A DNA stretch of 64,000 nucleotides from positions 1 to 64,000 of the forward strand of contig CAWJPF010000003.1 of assembly GCA_963844625.1 (NCBI GenBank), read 5' to 3'. Positions 45,621 to 54,572 of this stretch are shown piece after piece. The position numbers and the translations under genes are program-made. The notes under the pieces are model-generated. The model was not told the origin of the DNA. It did no database searches and was given only the letters and a program-made list of their open reading frames with translations. Source of the stretch: Palsa-504 sp963844625. GTDB lineage: Bacteria > Actinomycetota > Actinomycetes > Streptosporangiales > Streptosporangiaceae. The stretch's first letter is position 1. Every line of letters starts with the position of its first letter.

Positions 45621-46382
45621 ATGGACCTAGGCTTGCAGGGGTTGCGTGCCCTCGTGACCGGCGGTACGAGGGGAATCGGACGAGCGATCGTGGACGCGCT
45701 AGCCGCCGAGGGTGCTGCTGTCGGGTTCTGCGCGCGGACCGCGAGCGATGTCCTTGACACGGTCGAGACGCTGACCAAGCGCGGCAGCGTAGCGGTGGGG
45801 CTAGCCGTTGACGTCGCGGACGAGCAGGGCATGCAGCGATGGGTCGCTGACAGCGCCACCGAACTCGGGGGGGTGGACATAGTGGTGGCCAACGTCAGCG
45901 CGCTTGCGATCCCGGACGAGGTGGCGAGCTGGCGGGCAAGCTTCGATGTGGACATGATGGGCACGGTTCGGCTGGTGACCGCCGCAATGCCGTACCTGGA
46001 ACGCAGCGACGCGGCTTCGATCGTGACGGTCGCGAGCGTGTCCGGCCGGGAGATCGACTTCGCGGCGGGACCTTACGGCGTGTTCAAGGCGGCGATCATT
46101 CACTACACCCAGGGCCTGGCTTACCAGCTCGCGCCGAAAGGCATCCGCGCCAACAGCCTCTCGCCGGGCAACACGTACTTTCCCGGTGGCGTCTGGGAGG
46201 ACATCGAGCAGCACAATCCAGAATTGTTCGCCCAGGCCATGGCGCTGAATCCGACCGGCCGGATGGCGAAACCCGAGGAGATTGCGCGCGCGGCGGTGTT
46301 CTTGGCCAGCCCGGCGGCAAGCTTCATGACCGGTGCCAACCTGCTGGTCGACGGAGGGCTAACACGCGGCGTGCAGTTCTGA
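45621..46382 (+). CDS. short-chain dehydrogenase/reductase (SDR)
   Basis: A 253-residue classical SDR: TGGTRGIGRAIVDALAAEGA, VDIVVANVSALAI in place of the usual NNAG, catalytic Ser in IVTVASVSGREID, Tyr and Lys in GPYGVFKAAI, and the C-terminal FMTGANLLVDGGLTRGVQF. ATG 45621 follows GGAGG. Lying behind the amidase gene it may act on the same compound. The NVSA variant of the NNAG motif occurs in a subset of SDRs and does not by itself mean loss of activity. Confidence 0.92.
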   Translation: MDLGLQGLRALVTGGTRGIGRAIVDALAAEGAAVGFCARTASDVLDTVETLTKRGSVAVGLAVDVADEQGMQRWVADSATELGGVDIVVANVSALAIPDEVASWRASFDVDMMGTVRLVTAAMPYLERSDAASIVTVASVSGREIDFAAGPYGVFKAAIIHYTQGLAYQLAPKGIRANSLSPGNTYFPGGVWEDIEQHNPELFAQAMALNPTGRMAKPEEIARAAVFLASPAASFMTGANLLVDGGLTRGVQF

Positions 46383-46589
46383 CCCGGATCCATGAGTCGG
46401 GCAGCGCCAGCCTGACCGCCCCGCTCGGCGGGCGGGGGCCTGGACGGAACCGTAAGACGCGGCGACTCTACCGGCAGCCTGCCCTTTTCAGGGTGATGGG
46501 ATTCCTGGCCCGCATCGAGCAACTCACCGACGACGCGCTCCCGCCCGGCGGACCCGGCGACGGGGTGCCCCGCACGTACCGGTCATCGC

Positions 46590-46688
46590 TCACCGTCGGG
46601 GTCGAGAACGAACTCCGTGGTCGCGGCGATCGGGATCATGTACGTAGGTTGCGGCTCGCCCCTCGGGCGTTGAGTTTCCCCAGGTCAT
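46590..46688 (-). pseudogene. decayed copy of the small Cys/His ORF
   Basis: A 32-codon frame reads MTWGNSTPEGRAATYVHDPD then RRDHGVRS, aligning with LTWGFNVSEGRHRPYVHDRH of the ORF at 15135-15323. The Cys residues are lost. It lies immediately downstream of an integrase tail, in the same order as at 15 kb. Confidence 0.55.
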
Positions 46689-46729
46689 AGCCCTAAAGCA
46701 AGTCCCGGAAAGGCTCGTGATACTGCGGT

Positions 46730-46850
46730 GATGCAGGACATGCGCATAGACCGTTAGCGTGACCACGACGCTGGCGTAACCTAGCCGCTGGCTGACGATG
46801 TGGACGGACTCGCCAGCCCGCAGGAGGATCGTGGCGGGCGAGTCCCCGCG
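46730..46850 (-). pseudogene. tyrosine integrase C-terminal remnant
   Basis: The minus strand reads DSPATILLRAGESVHIVSQR, then LGYASVVVTLTVYAHVL, clearly homologous to SHATILQ...EPIHVVSQQLGHASPVVTM-TVYAHVLPG at 15 kb. The catalytic His-x-x-Arg box is damaged and upstream codons are interrupted by TGA. Confidence 0.7.
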
Positions 46851-47023
46851 TCAGGGCCCCTGAAACAGCGCTAGCCGGCCGCACCTATGCCGAGGACCCA
46901 GGCCATTCGGCGGCAGCCGCCGCACTCGGCCTGTATCGCTCCGGAACTGTCGCTAGGCGCGCTGCAATCGCTCCTCGATCGACGAGGCCGGCCTGGAACT
47001 TGTCGTGCATCTGATCGATTCCC

Positions 47024-47230
47024 GTGCGCGATTCACTTGGGAGCCGGGGAAGGCTCTGGCTGAAGTGCGTCCCGGGACTCTTCGCACATGAAGCAGGTGT
47101 CCTGCGGCGGCTGTCCGCGGAAGCCGTGCCCAGGCTCGTCGCTGCCCAGGACCACCGTCTCCTGCTCGGGGACCTGCCTGGCCGCGACGGATTCGATGCC
47201 ACCCCCGACGAGGCGAAGACGGAAACTGAT
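47024..47230 (+). pseudogene. fragment resembling an aminoglycoside phosphotransferase-type kinase
   Basis: RLWLKCVPGLFAHEAGVLRR and LVAAQDHRLLLGDLPGRDGF resemble the N-terminal lobe of APH-fold kinases (LKxVP-FFAHEAxVLR, RLLLxDLPGxDGxD). The catalytic loop is absent. Tentative. Confidence 0.4.
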
Positions 47231-47430
47231 TGACGTTGGCCGTGATGACGAGGGCGGCGTGGCGCAGGTAGACGCTGTTGGGGCCCGGCTGTGACTGTTC
47301 CTGGCTTTCGCCCGTGGAGCGTCGGCTTGGGCGCCGGTGATCTTGCCCGGTCTTGACTAGTCCGCCGCCTCCGGTCATCCGCTGAGTCTGCCCTTACGTC
47401 CTAGCCGTCCGGTCAGTGCGGCCTCGATCA

Positions 47431-48303
47431 TCAAGCGGTGCCGCCAGTCCCCGGCCGGCCGGGTCCGGCGCTGTCCGTGCCCTCCGCTCCATCGAGGGTG
47501 GTCGCGCCGGTCATGATCGCCACGGCCTCCTCCATCGTGTGGCTCTGCGGGGTGACAACGCCCGCGCAGCTGCCGAGACGCTGGATGTGGATCCGGTCGG
47601 CGACCTCGAAGACGTGCTGCATGTTGTGGCTGATCATGATGACCGGCAGGCCCCGGCTGCGCAGCTGTTTGATCAGGGCCAGCACCTGGCCGGACTCGCG
47701 GACACCCAGGGCGGCGGTCGGCTCGTCCAGGATCACGACCTTGGAGCCGAACGCGGCTGCACGCGCCACCGCGACCGCCTGGCGCTGGCCGCCGGACAGG
47801 GTCTCGACCTTCTGCGTGATGTCCTGGATCGTGCCGATCCCGAGGTCCTTGAGCTGGTCCCGGGCAGCCGCCCGCATCCCGCGGGTGTCGAGCTTGCGGA
47901 ACATCGTGCCCAGCGGGCCCTTGTCCCTGATCTCCCGGCCGAGATAGAGGTTGCTGGCGATGTCCAGGGCGGGTGCGACGGCGAGGGTCTGGTACACGGT
48001 CTCGATCCCGGCCTGCCGGGCATCGGTCGGGTTCTTGAACTCGACCTTGGTCCCGTCCATCAGGATCTCGCCCTCGTCCAGGGTCAGAGCCCCGGACAGG
48101 CACTTGACCAGCGTCGACTTGCCCGCGCCGTTATCGCCGATTATGGCGAGCACCTCGTCCGGATACAGCTTCAGGCTGACCCCGGTCAGCGCGACCACAC
48201 GGCCGAACGTCTTACCTAGGCCGCGCGCCTCCAGCGTCGGGGTCTCCGACGTGACGGGCCGGCCATCGCCGCTCGCCCGGTCGGCGTCTACGTGGGTGCT
48301 CAT
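47431..48303 (-). CDS. sugar-type ABC transporter ATP-binding protein (FrcA-like, single domain)
   Basis: A 290-residue ATPase: Walker A GDNGAGKSTLVKCLSG, Q-loop TVYQTLAVAPALDIASNLYL, signature LSGGQRQAVAVARA, Walker B VVILDEPTAALGV, H-loop ISHNM. The pattern DEPTAALGVRESGQVL is that of CUT2-type sugar transporters, here with one nucleotide-binding domain rather than two. Start and permease stop overlap by 4 bp (ATGA). It is the last gene of the three-gene transporter operon. The C-terminus is Gly/Pro-rich. Confidence 0.9.
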   Translation of the reverse strand: MSTHVDADRASGDGRPVTSETPTLEARGLGKTFGRVVALTGVSLKLYPDEVLAIIGDNGAGKSTLVKCLSGALTLDEGEILMDGTKVEFKNPTDARQAGIETVYQTLAVAPALDIASNLYLGREIRDKGPLGTMFRKLDTRGMRAAARDQLKDLGIGTIQDITQKVETLSGGQRQAVAVARAAAFGSKVVILDEPTAALGVRESGQVLALIKQLRSRGLPVIMISHNMQHVFEVADRIHIQRLGSCAGVVTPQSHTMEEAVAIMTGATTLDGAEGTDSAGPGRPGTGGTA

Positions 48304-49316
48304 CTACGTACCTTCCTGATCCACTGGTCGAGGGCGACGGCGACGATGACGAGGATTCCCTCGGCGAGCACCTGGTAAAGGCTTTGCACGCCGGCCAGGT
48401 TGAGGCCGCTCTGGAACGTCTGCACGATGAGGGCGCCCAGCAGCGTCCCGAGGACCGCGCCGCGGCCGCCGAACAGGCTGGTGCCGCCGATCACGACCGC
48501 GGCGATGCTGTCGAGGTTCGCGTTGGTCAGGTTGTTCGTGCTGGCCACCCCGACCCGGCCGATGAGGATCCAGGCGGCGAGCCCATAAATCACCCCGGCG
48601 GTCAGGTAGACGCTGAGCAGCACCCGGCTGGTCTTGATGCCGGACAGCCGGGCGGCCTCGGGGTCGTCGCCGGTGGAGTACACGTGCCTTCCCCACGCCG
48701 TGCGGGTGAGCGCGAAGCTTATGACCACGTACAGCACGAGCATGAGGATCACGCCGGTGGTCAGCTGGTACGGGCCGATGTCCACGTAGTTCCCGGTCCA
48801 GATCAGGATGCTCGGCATCGAGCTGGCAAAGACCGAGGCGCCACCGGAATACTTCAGGCCGAGCGCGGTGAAGATGCTCAGCGTGCCCAGCGTCACGATG
48901 AACGGCGGGAGCTTGATCCTGGTCACCAGGAAGCCGTTGATGAAGCCGGTCAGCGCGCCGACGGCGATGCCGAGGAGCAGCGCCAGCGGCCCCGGGACGC
49001 CGTTGTTGGCCGCGGTCTGGGCCATCACCATCTGCGCCAGGATCGCGGCCGCGCCGACGGACAGGTCGATCCCGGCGGTCAGGATGATCATGGTCTGGCC
49101 GATGGCCAGGGTTGCCAGCACGGCGACCTGCTGGATCATCAGCGACAGGTTGGTCGCGCTCAGGAACCGGGGGTTGATGGCGGAGAATATGATGACGGAC
49201 GCGACGAGCACGCTCGCCGGGCCGATCGCCGGGTGCCGGTGCAGCGTGTGCTGGAGGGGGGCGCCGCGCTCCTGCCTCGCCCGCGCCTCACTGGCCGGCT
49301 CGGTGACTGCTGTCAT
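48300..49316 (-). CDS. sugar-type ABC transporter permease (RbsC-like)
   Basis: A 338-residue membrane protein of the BPD_transp_2 family: ATLAIGQTMIILTAGIDLSVGA, GFINGFLVTRIKLPPFIVTLGTLSIF, RLSGIKTSRVLLSVY and IAAVVIGGTSLFGGRGAVLGT, all typical of CUT2 permeases. About 8-10 hydrophobic segments. ATG 49316 is the first Met before a conserved-looking cytoplasmic stretch; the longer frame upstream is not conserved in type. It lies 144 bp after the binding-protein gene. Confidence 0.92.
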   Translation of the reverse strand: MTAVTEPASEARARQERGAPLQHTLHRHPAIGPASVLVASVIIFSAINPRFLSATNLSLMIQQVAVLATLAIGQTMIILTAGIDLSVGAAAILAQMVMAQTAANNGVPGPLALLLGIAVGALTGFINGFLVTRIKLPPFIVTLGTLSIFTALGLKYSGGASVFASSMPSILIWTGNYVDIGPYQLTTGVILMLVLYVVISFALTRTAWGRHVYSTGDDPEAARLSGIKTSRVLLSVYLTAGVIYGLAAWILIGRVGVASTNNLTNANLDSIAAVVIGGTSLFGGRGAVLGTLLGALIVQTFQSGLNLAGVQSLYQVLAEGILVIVAVALDQWIRKVRR

Positions 49317-49460
49317 GGTCTTATCGTCAGTCCTTTCGGTGCCGAGAGCCCGGCGGTTACGTCGTGTGCGCTCCTGTGCCCGGTGTGTCCCGCACGGCAC
49401 GTGCGGTCGATGATCCGGCAGGAGGCCACCTCCCACCCGGAGACTGCGGTGCCCGGCACA

Positions 49461-50609
49461 TCAGGGCTTCCAGCAGACGCTGGCCAGCTGAGCCGCGTGG
49501 CCGCTGGGCACTCCGGCGACCGGGCTGTCGGTGTACATCTGGGTGCCGGTGTTGTAGAAGCCGAGGCCGGGCGTCGCGGCGGGCTTCTTGCCGCTCCTGG
49601 CCAGCGTGTAGATCGCGTCCACGCCGAGCGCGGCCATCTTGCCGGGGAACTGGGCGGAGGTGGCCGTTACCTCGCCGCTTTGCAGATAGGGGATGACGGC
49701 GCAGCCGCCGTCGATCGCCGCCACGATCACGCCGGTCTTGCGCGCCGCCCTCAGCGCCTCCGCGGCGCCCTCCGCGGCCGGCTCGTTGATCGCGTAGACC
49801 ACGTTGATGTTCGGGTCCTTGACCAGGCACAGCTCCATCGCGGTCTGGCCGCCGGGCACTGTGCCCTGGGTGGGCAGCTGACAGCCGATCTTGTAGCTGC
49901 CGCTGCCGCCCAGCCGGCCCTTGTAGGTGCCGGACTGGGGCTCGTCGCCGTTCAGGGCCTGGTTGCCGACCGGGATGCCCATACCGGTGAGGAAGCCGTG
50001 GTCGCGGTCGATGTCCACCGAGACGACCTGGTCGTTGAAGTCGTCCAGCATGGCGATGTCCGCGGCCTTGCCGTTGAGGCGCTTGGCGGTGTACTGGCCG
50101 ATCAGCTGGCCGGCCTGGAGGTTGTTGGTGGCGTAGGTCAGGTCGGCGGTGCCCGGCGGACTGGGCACGGTGTCGAGTGCTATCACCAGCATGTGATGGG
50201 ACTTGGCCTGGTCCAGGGAGGGATTCACGGCGCCGCCGTTCGGGGTGATGATGATGCCCGCGTCACCCGCGGCGATCGCGTTATCGATCGCGTCGATCTG
50301 GGTGGTCGTGTCGTCGTCGCTTGACCCTGCCGAGATGGTTAGCTTGACGCCGAGCTTGGCCGCGCGGGCCCTGGCGCTGTTTTCTATCGAGATGAAGTAC
50401 GGGTTGGTGAGCTCCTTGAGGATCAGCGCGACCTCGACCGGGCCGTTGGCCTTGGCCTTGCTGCCGCCGCCGGCGTTCGAGCCGCCACCGGTTGCCGCGT
50501 TTCCGCCGCTACAGGCGGCCAGCGTAACCGCGGTGACGGCCAGCAAGACGACGGAACGGATCCATCTGGGCACGACCCCGAGTCTTCTGTGGGCAGTCCT
50601 GTTCCTCAT
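49461..50609 (-). CDS. sugar-type ABC transporter substrate-binding lipoprotein (PF13407)
   Basis: A 382-residue lipoprotein with lipobox TLAAC and a Gly-rich linker, then a RbsB-like fold: VEVALILKELTNPYFISIEN, ITPNGGAVNPSLDQAKSHH, VSVDIDRDHGFLTGMGIPVG, NVVYAINEPAAEGAAEALRA, GVIVAAIDGG and VTATSAQFPGKMAALGV. It should bind a sugar or polyol outside the membrane for the RbsC-like permease. Its ATG overlaps the TGA of a truncated amino-acid permease frame upstream, so translation may be coupled to that fragment. Confidence 0.92.
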   Translation of the reverse strand: MRNRTAHRRLGVVPRWIRSVVLLAVTAVTLAACSGGNAATGGGSNAGGGSKAKANGPVEVALILKELTNPYFISIENSARARAAKLGVKLTISAGSSDDDTTTQIDAIDNAIAAGDAGIIITPNGGAVNPSLDQAKSHHMLVIALDTVPSPPGTADLTYATNNLQAGQLIGQYTAKRLNGKAADIAMLDDFNDQVVSVDIDRDHGFLTGMGIPVGNQALNGDEPQSGTYKGRLGGSGSYKIGCQLPTQGTVPGGQTAMELCLVKDPNINVVYAINEPAAEGAAEALRAARKTGVIVAAIDGGCAVIPYLQSGEVTATSAQFPGKMAALGVDAIYTLARSGKKPAATPGLGFYNTGTQMYTDSPVAGVPSGHAAQLASVCWKP

Positions 50610-50998
50610 GGTTGCTCCTCCACAGCGAGGACAGGGTGACTAGGCAGGTGACTGAAATGGTCACGGGCGATGCTGACCGCTTCGAAGCCGACCGTGATGA
50701 CCCAGAAGTACCAGTACAGCCAGCCCACCGCGAACCCGGCCCGGCCGCCCGGCGCCCTGCGGGCGAGATCGGCGAACGAGCCCGTCGACGGGCTGGCGGT
50801 CGCCATCTCGCCGAGCAACCGCATCATCAGGATGATCAGGACCACGGTGATGGCGTAGGTGAGGAACGCCCCAGGACCGGTGGTACTGAGTACTACGCTG
50901 GAACCGATGAACAATCCCGCCCCGATGACGCCACTGATCGCGATCATGTTCAGCTGCCGCTGGTAGAGGCGCTTCAGCAATTCTGGCGCCGTGTTCAT
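50606..50998 (-). pseudogene. N-terminal fragment of an amino-acid permease (APC superfamily)
   Basis: MNTAPELLKRLYQRQLNMIA and SGVIGAGLFIGSSVVLSTTG are the classical start of AAT-type permeases (GABA permease or cycA group), followed by LMMRLLGEMATASPSTGSFA and WYFWVITVGFEAVS. After about 113 residues the sequence turns into an unrelated tail (ARDHFSHLPSHPVLAVEEQP) that ends in TGA overlapping the next ATG. About three quarters of the permease is missing. The tail also supplies the GGAGGAG ribosome site for the binding-protein gene. Confidence 0.8.
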
Positions 50999-51412
50999 GG
51001 CCGCTTCCTCTACCTCACCGGGAAGGACGCAAACCATTTCGGGGACCCGTGCTTCCGAATGAGTTAGTTAGCTTTCATTCGCTCGCTGCGCGAGCACTGC
51101 CGTGGGGCTGCGAAGACTGGGTCCCTCGCGCCGCTGGCGGGTGCGGGTCCGCAGGCGGCTGGGGTCTTCAGGCAGTGAGAGGGCTGGCGGGGGCGGGGCG
51201 GAAGGTGCACAGTTGGGCTGGGGTGCCGCCTGTCGTCGCCGGTTCGGCTTGGACCGTTCGGGGCCGGAAGCCAGATTGGCGCCGGGTCCCTTGCGGGGTA
51301 ACCCTCGTTACTGCTGGTGCGCGTGTGTCAGTCTCCTGTACTGACCCGGGGTCCTGGCGGCCGGCGCCTGTTCCCATCCGGTGGGGGGTGCCGCTGCAGG
51401 AGGTGGCCGGGC
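50999..51412. other. intergenic region
   Basis: Upstream region of the permease fragment and left flank of an IS110-type remnant. No gene seen. Confidence 0.4.
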
Positions 51413-51530
51413 ATGAAAGTGCTGTACGAGCGCGTCGCCGGGATCGACGTGCATAAAGACATGGTGAAGGTCGCGATCCGGTCCCCGGGCGAGAAACCGT
51501 GGACCCGTGGTCGTGAACGTCACCCTAATC
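51413..51530 (+). pseudogene. N-terminal fragment of an IS110-family transposase
   Basis: MKVLYERVAGIDVHKDMVKV AIRSPGEKPWTR is the start of the DEDD domain (GIDVHKD). After the next codons the sequence is unrelated. It belongs to a different IS110 subgroup from the copy at 7.9 kb. Confidence 0.75.
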
Positions 51531-51881
51531 TGACTAATCTGACGGCTCGCCCTGGCGATTCTCCGATCCCAGATCTGCGGTATGGCATTCTCGGCTGTGC
51601 CCGCCAACCCAGACGGGGAACTTCTGGTGGTTCGATGAACGGTAACCCCGACCGTCGCGTAGCGCGACATGCGGATATTTTGTAATTAGCTCGAACAATT
51701 ACAGATCGACTATGCATGCCCGGCCGTCTAGCCCCTCGGACCGGTTCTTGCCGCACCGATCATCCAGTTCTGGGTGCACATGGCGGCTTTCTGGCCTCTC
51801 TGATCCCAAGCGGCGTGCTCCCGGCTTCGCCCGTTCCAGCAAGCGCCGCTCGTCAGCTGCCGCAGCGTCCGCTCGCGCGTC
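51531..51881. other. intergenic region
   Basis: Between the IS110 fragment and the decarboxylase-family gene. I see no gene; a short AT-rich patch lies at 51670-51715. Confidence 0.4.
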
Positions 51882-53153
51882 TCAGGCCGCCGTGTTGGCG
51901 GTGGCGAGCTTGGAGCGGACGAGCATCAGCGGCGCGTTGGGGTCGTGCGGCTGGGGAATGGCCGCGAGGGCGAACTCGGCGATCGCGCCCGGACGGAAGA
52001 CGAGGCAGTGGGTCGAGCCGCCGTACTGGAAGTAGCCGAGTTCCTCACCCTTGCCGATGTGGTAGCCGGGCGTCACCTTCGAGTTGATCAGGCACGAGGA
52101 AACCTCCGACATGCCGATCGCCACGAACGCCATCAGGCCGATGACAGGGTCATCGGCCTGGATGAGGATGATCGCCCGGGCCGCGACGTGGGCGAGGTAG
52201 GACTGCGAGTTCATGGGCTCAACCGCGTCGGCGCCTTCGGAGTCGGCCTCTGAGTAGTAGGTACCCTCCACCACGAACGCCCGCACGATCGTCCCGGCTA
52301 CCGGGCTGTGCCAGCGGTGGTAGTTGGTCGCGCTCAAAAAGGCCTGATAGACGGTCCCGCCGGCGAACTGGCCGGCCGAATCGTCATGGGCCAGCATGTC
52401 CGCAAGCGAATAAGGCTGGCTCTTGATCCAGAAGCGGTCCTGGCGGTTGACGTCTGTGCTGATGCCATAGGGCGTGGACTCGCACGCGCTGACGATCACC
52501 TTGTCGTCCTCCGGGGAGGCCACCGGACGCTCGCCGTCCTTGAAGCGCCGGGTGAAGAAGTCGTTCCACGAGGCGAAGCCCCAGTGCTCGTCCTGCGGGT
52601 CGTGCTCGTACTGCCCGATGCCGACCGCGGCCCGGGCCTGGGCGCATTTCCAGCCGGACGGCGAGTCGTTGAGCACGTAGAGCGAGTCGCTGCTGCTGAG
52701 GAACTCGCACCAGGTGCTGAGGATCTTCTTGATCATCGCGTTGACCCGCGGGTCGCGGAAGGCGGCGAAGCCGGCCGGTGTCCCCATCGTCCAGTCCAGG
52801 ATCGCGCCGAGCGGCGTGGCCACCATGTGGCCGCCGAACTCAGGCGCCATGATCAGCACCTCGTTGATCAGGCGCATCATGTGCGTCACGCTCTCCAGGT
52901 GCCGCTTGCGGTACGGCTTGGTGCCCGGCACCTGGGCGATCATCTGATTGATGTACATGCGCACCACGGGATCGGTGTCGATCAGCTCCTGGAACTCCGT
53001 CAGCACGGGATGGAGCACGACCTGCTCGCCTTTGGCTTCCGCTCGTTCGCGGTGGCCGTCGAGCCATGACTCCAGGTCGTCCTGGTCTTCCGGAAGCCAG
53101 CCGGCGCGGCGCCGTACGTCCACAGCATTGGAGCGATTCGTCATAGAGAACAC
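51882..53153 (-). CDS. phosphatidylserine decarboxylase family protein (with PSDC N-terminal domain)
   Basis: A 423-residue protein. The N-terminal part (RRRAGWLPEDQDDLESWLDG, then LHPVLTEFQELIDTDPVVRM) matches the domain found in soluble PSD-like decarboxylases, and the rest holds the Psd core: DFFTRRFKDGERPVA, FLSATNYHRWHSPVAGTIV (His region), and YFQYGGSTHCLVFRPGA, in which GGST stands where the LGST self-cleavage motif generates the pyruvoyl cofactor. No membrane segment, so it probably acts on a soluble amino acid, as fungal tryptophan decarboxylase PsiD does. The substrate is not known. It stands between dead IS110 copies and is itself undamaged. Confidence 0.85.
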   Translation of the reverse strand: MFSMTNRSNAVDVRRRAGWLPEDQDDLESWLDGHRERAEAKGEQVVLHPVLTEFQELIDTDPVVRMYINQMIAQVPGTKPYRKRHLESVTHMMRLINEVLIMAPEFGGHMVATPLGAILDWTMGTPAGFAAFRDPRVNAMIKKILSTWCEFLSSSDSLYVLNDSPSGWKCAQARAAVGIGQYEHDPQDEHWGFASWNDFFTRRFKDGERPVASPEDDKVIVSACESTPYGISTDVNRQDRFWIKSQPYSLADMLAHDDSAGQFAGGTVYQAFLSATNYHRWHSPVAGTIVRAFVVEGTYYSEADSEGADAVEPMNSQSYLAHVAARAIILIQADDPVIGLMAFVAIGMSEVSSCLINSKVTPGYHIGKGEELGYFQYGGSTHCLVFRPGAIAEFALAAIPQPHDPNAPLMLVRSKLATANTAA

Positions 53154-53582
53154 CTACCGGCGCCAGCTCAGCCAAAACGTCCTTCTGCCCAGCCAGGGCA
53201 GCCCGCACAAGGTCCGCGTCCGCCCTCAGCCCAGCCCTGTTGTTATCCAGGCCCAAACTCCGCCACAACCACGCCTGGGTTAGCGGCGGCCCGCGTCTTT
53301 TGGCCCAGCTCGCGCCATGAGCCGCATCCCCGCCCCGGTCCAGTAGGCGAGGTTGCGGCGGCCCTTCAGGGTTTCAGAGCGGGCCTGCGCAGTTCTGGCT
53401 GTAGCGGGTGTCGAATACGAGGGCCTGGCGATTCGCGCTGCTGGCGGTGACACGATCCCCCGTTGCTGGCCTGCATGTCCCAACCATCAGCCCGCCGCGA
53501 CGTCGGCCACGGACGCGAGAAGGGGCGCCGTGCGGTGACCGGGGCGGGATCCTGGTTGAGCCATCCTCGCAAGCGGAGGAAA
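53154..53582. other. intergenic region
   Basis: Promoter side of the decarboxylase-family gene and right flank of the next IS110 remnant. No gene recognised. Confidence 0.4.
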
Positions 53583-54248
53583 CTACGAAGTAGCGGGGGC
53601 AGATGATGGCACCGCTTTGCCGAGGAGATCACGATGGCAAATCAGACAGGTCAGACAGGCGGGGACACGCTGGGCGGCCCGGTCCCGCGGGTCCGGAAGA
53701 CGAACTGGGCGGTCCCGACCAGGCCAGGAGGATGAGCTAGGCGGCCCGGAGCCTGCGCAAGCAGCAAAGCGGTCCCGGCCGGCGAACCGGTCAGTGTCAC
53801 CGGCCTCGCCGGTGACGGTCGCGGCGATGACCGGTCCCACGCCGAAGATCTCGGTCAGGGTGGTACCTGACGCCTGCACTGCCGCCGCCAGCCGTTTCTT
53901 GGCCTCGCGCATCTGGGCATCGATCCGGCGCAGGTCATCCAGGAAATCAGCGGCCAGGTCCCGGCGGGCCTGCGCGACGGCGCCGGACGGCGTGACCTGC
54001 TCCAGGACACGGGCCGCGTGCGCCGCGGTGATCCTCTTGGCAACGCCCCCGGGAACCAGCTCGCACAGCACGGCGTGCAGCCGGCACACGACCTGGGTCC
54101 GGGTCCGGCCCAGGTCCCGGTGCCGCTTAGCCCACACCTTCAGCACCGTGGCGTGGTCATCGGGCCTGACCTGCCGGCAGGCGTCTGAGCGCAGCGCCGC
54201 GATCGCCACCGCCGTGTGCGAGCCCTTGTGCGGGTCCACACCGATCAT
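53583..54248 (-). pseudogene. IS110-family transposase with internal deletion
   Basis: From ATG 54248 the frame reads MIGVDPHKGSHTAVAI and then jumps directly to AALRSDACRQVRPDDHATVL, VWAKRHRDLGRTRTQVVCRL and HAVLCELVPGG, so roughly 110 codons with most of the DEDD domain are missing in frame. It continues to TEIFGVGPVIAATVTGEAGD, after which the C-terminal domain is also garbled. Third, independent IS110-family remnant in the window. Confidence 0.8.
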
Positions 54249-54572
54249 CACTGCCGCCACCACCGGCCCCCTTTCCCGTTTCGTTGCAGGTGACCGCGGC
54301 GGGCATGCCTTATTTCGGGTCGGCACCTCGTTAATAAGCCAGACCACGACTGCGGCCGGCAGGCGGTTCGAGAGGCAGCCCATCGGACCCTTAACGCTAC
54401 GACCCAGGCCGCAACGCCTACATCGAGTCTGCAATAAGGCGGTTCGCGGGCCGCGAGCCATGTGCCGCGCTCAGCCGCACCAGTCCGGTCGAGCCGGAGA
54501 ACGAAGAGGCAGGCGATGAGCGGTTGGCTGAATTCATTGCCACTGGGCGAGCACCACCGGGAGCATGGGGCT

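Larger units (their letters stand above)
46383..47430. other. remnant-filled stretch
   Basis: Holds a decayed Cys/His ORF copy (46590-46688), an integrase remnant (46730-46850) and a phosphotransferase-like fragment (47024-47230). No intact gene. Confidence 0.5.

Noticed and set aside
48384..50324. Plus-strand frame of 646 codons
   Set aside because: Antisense shadow of the permease and binding-protein genes.
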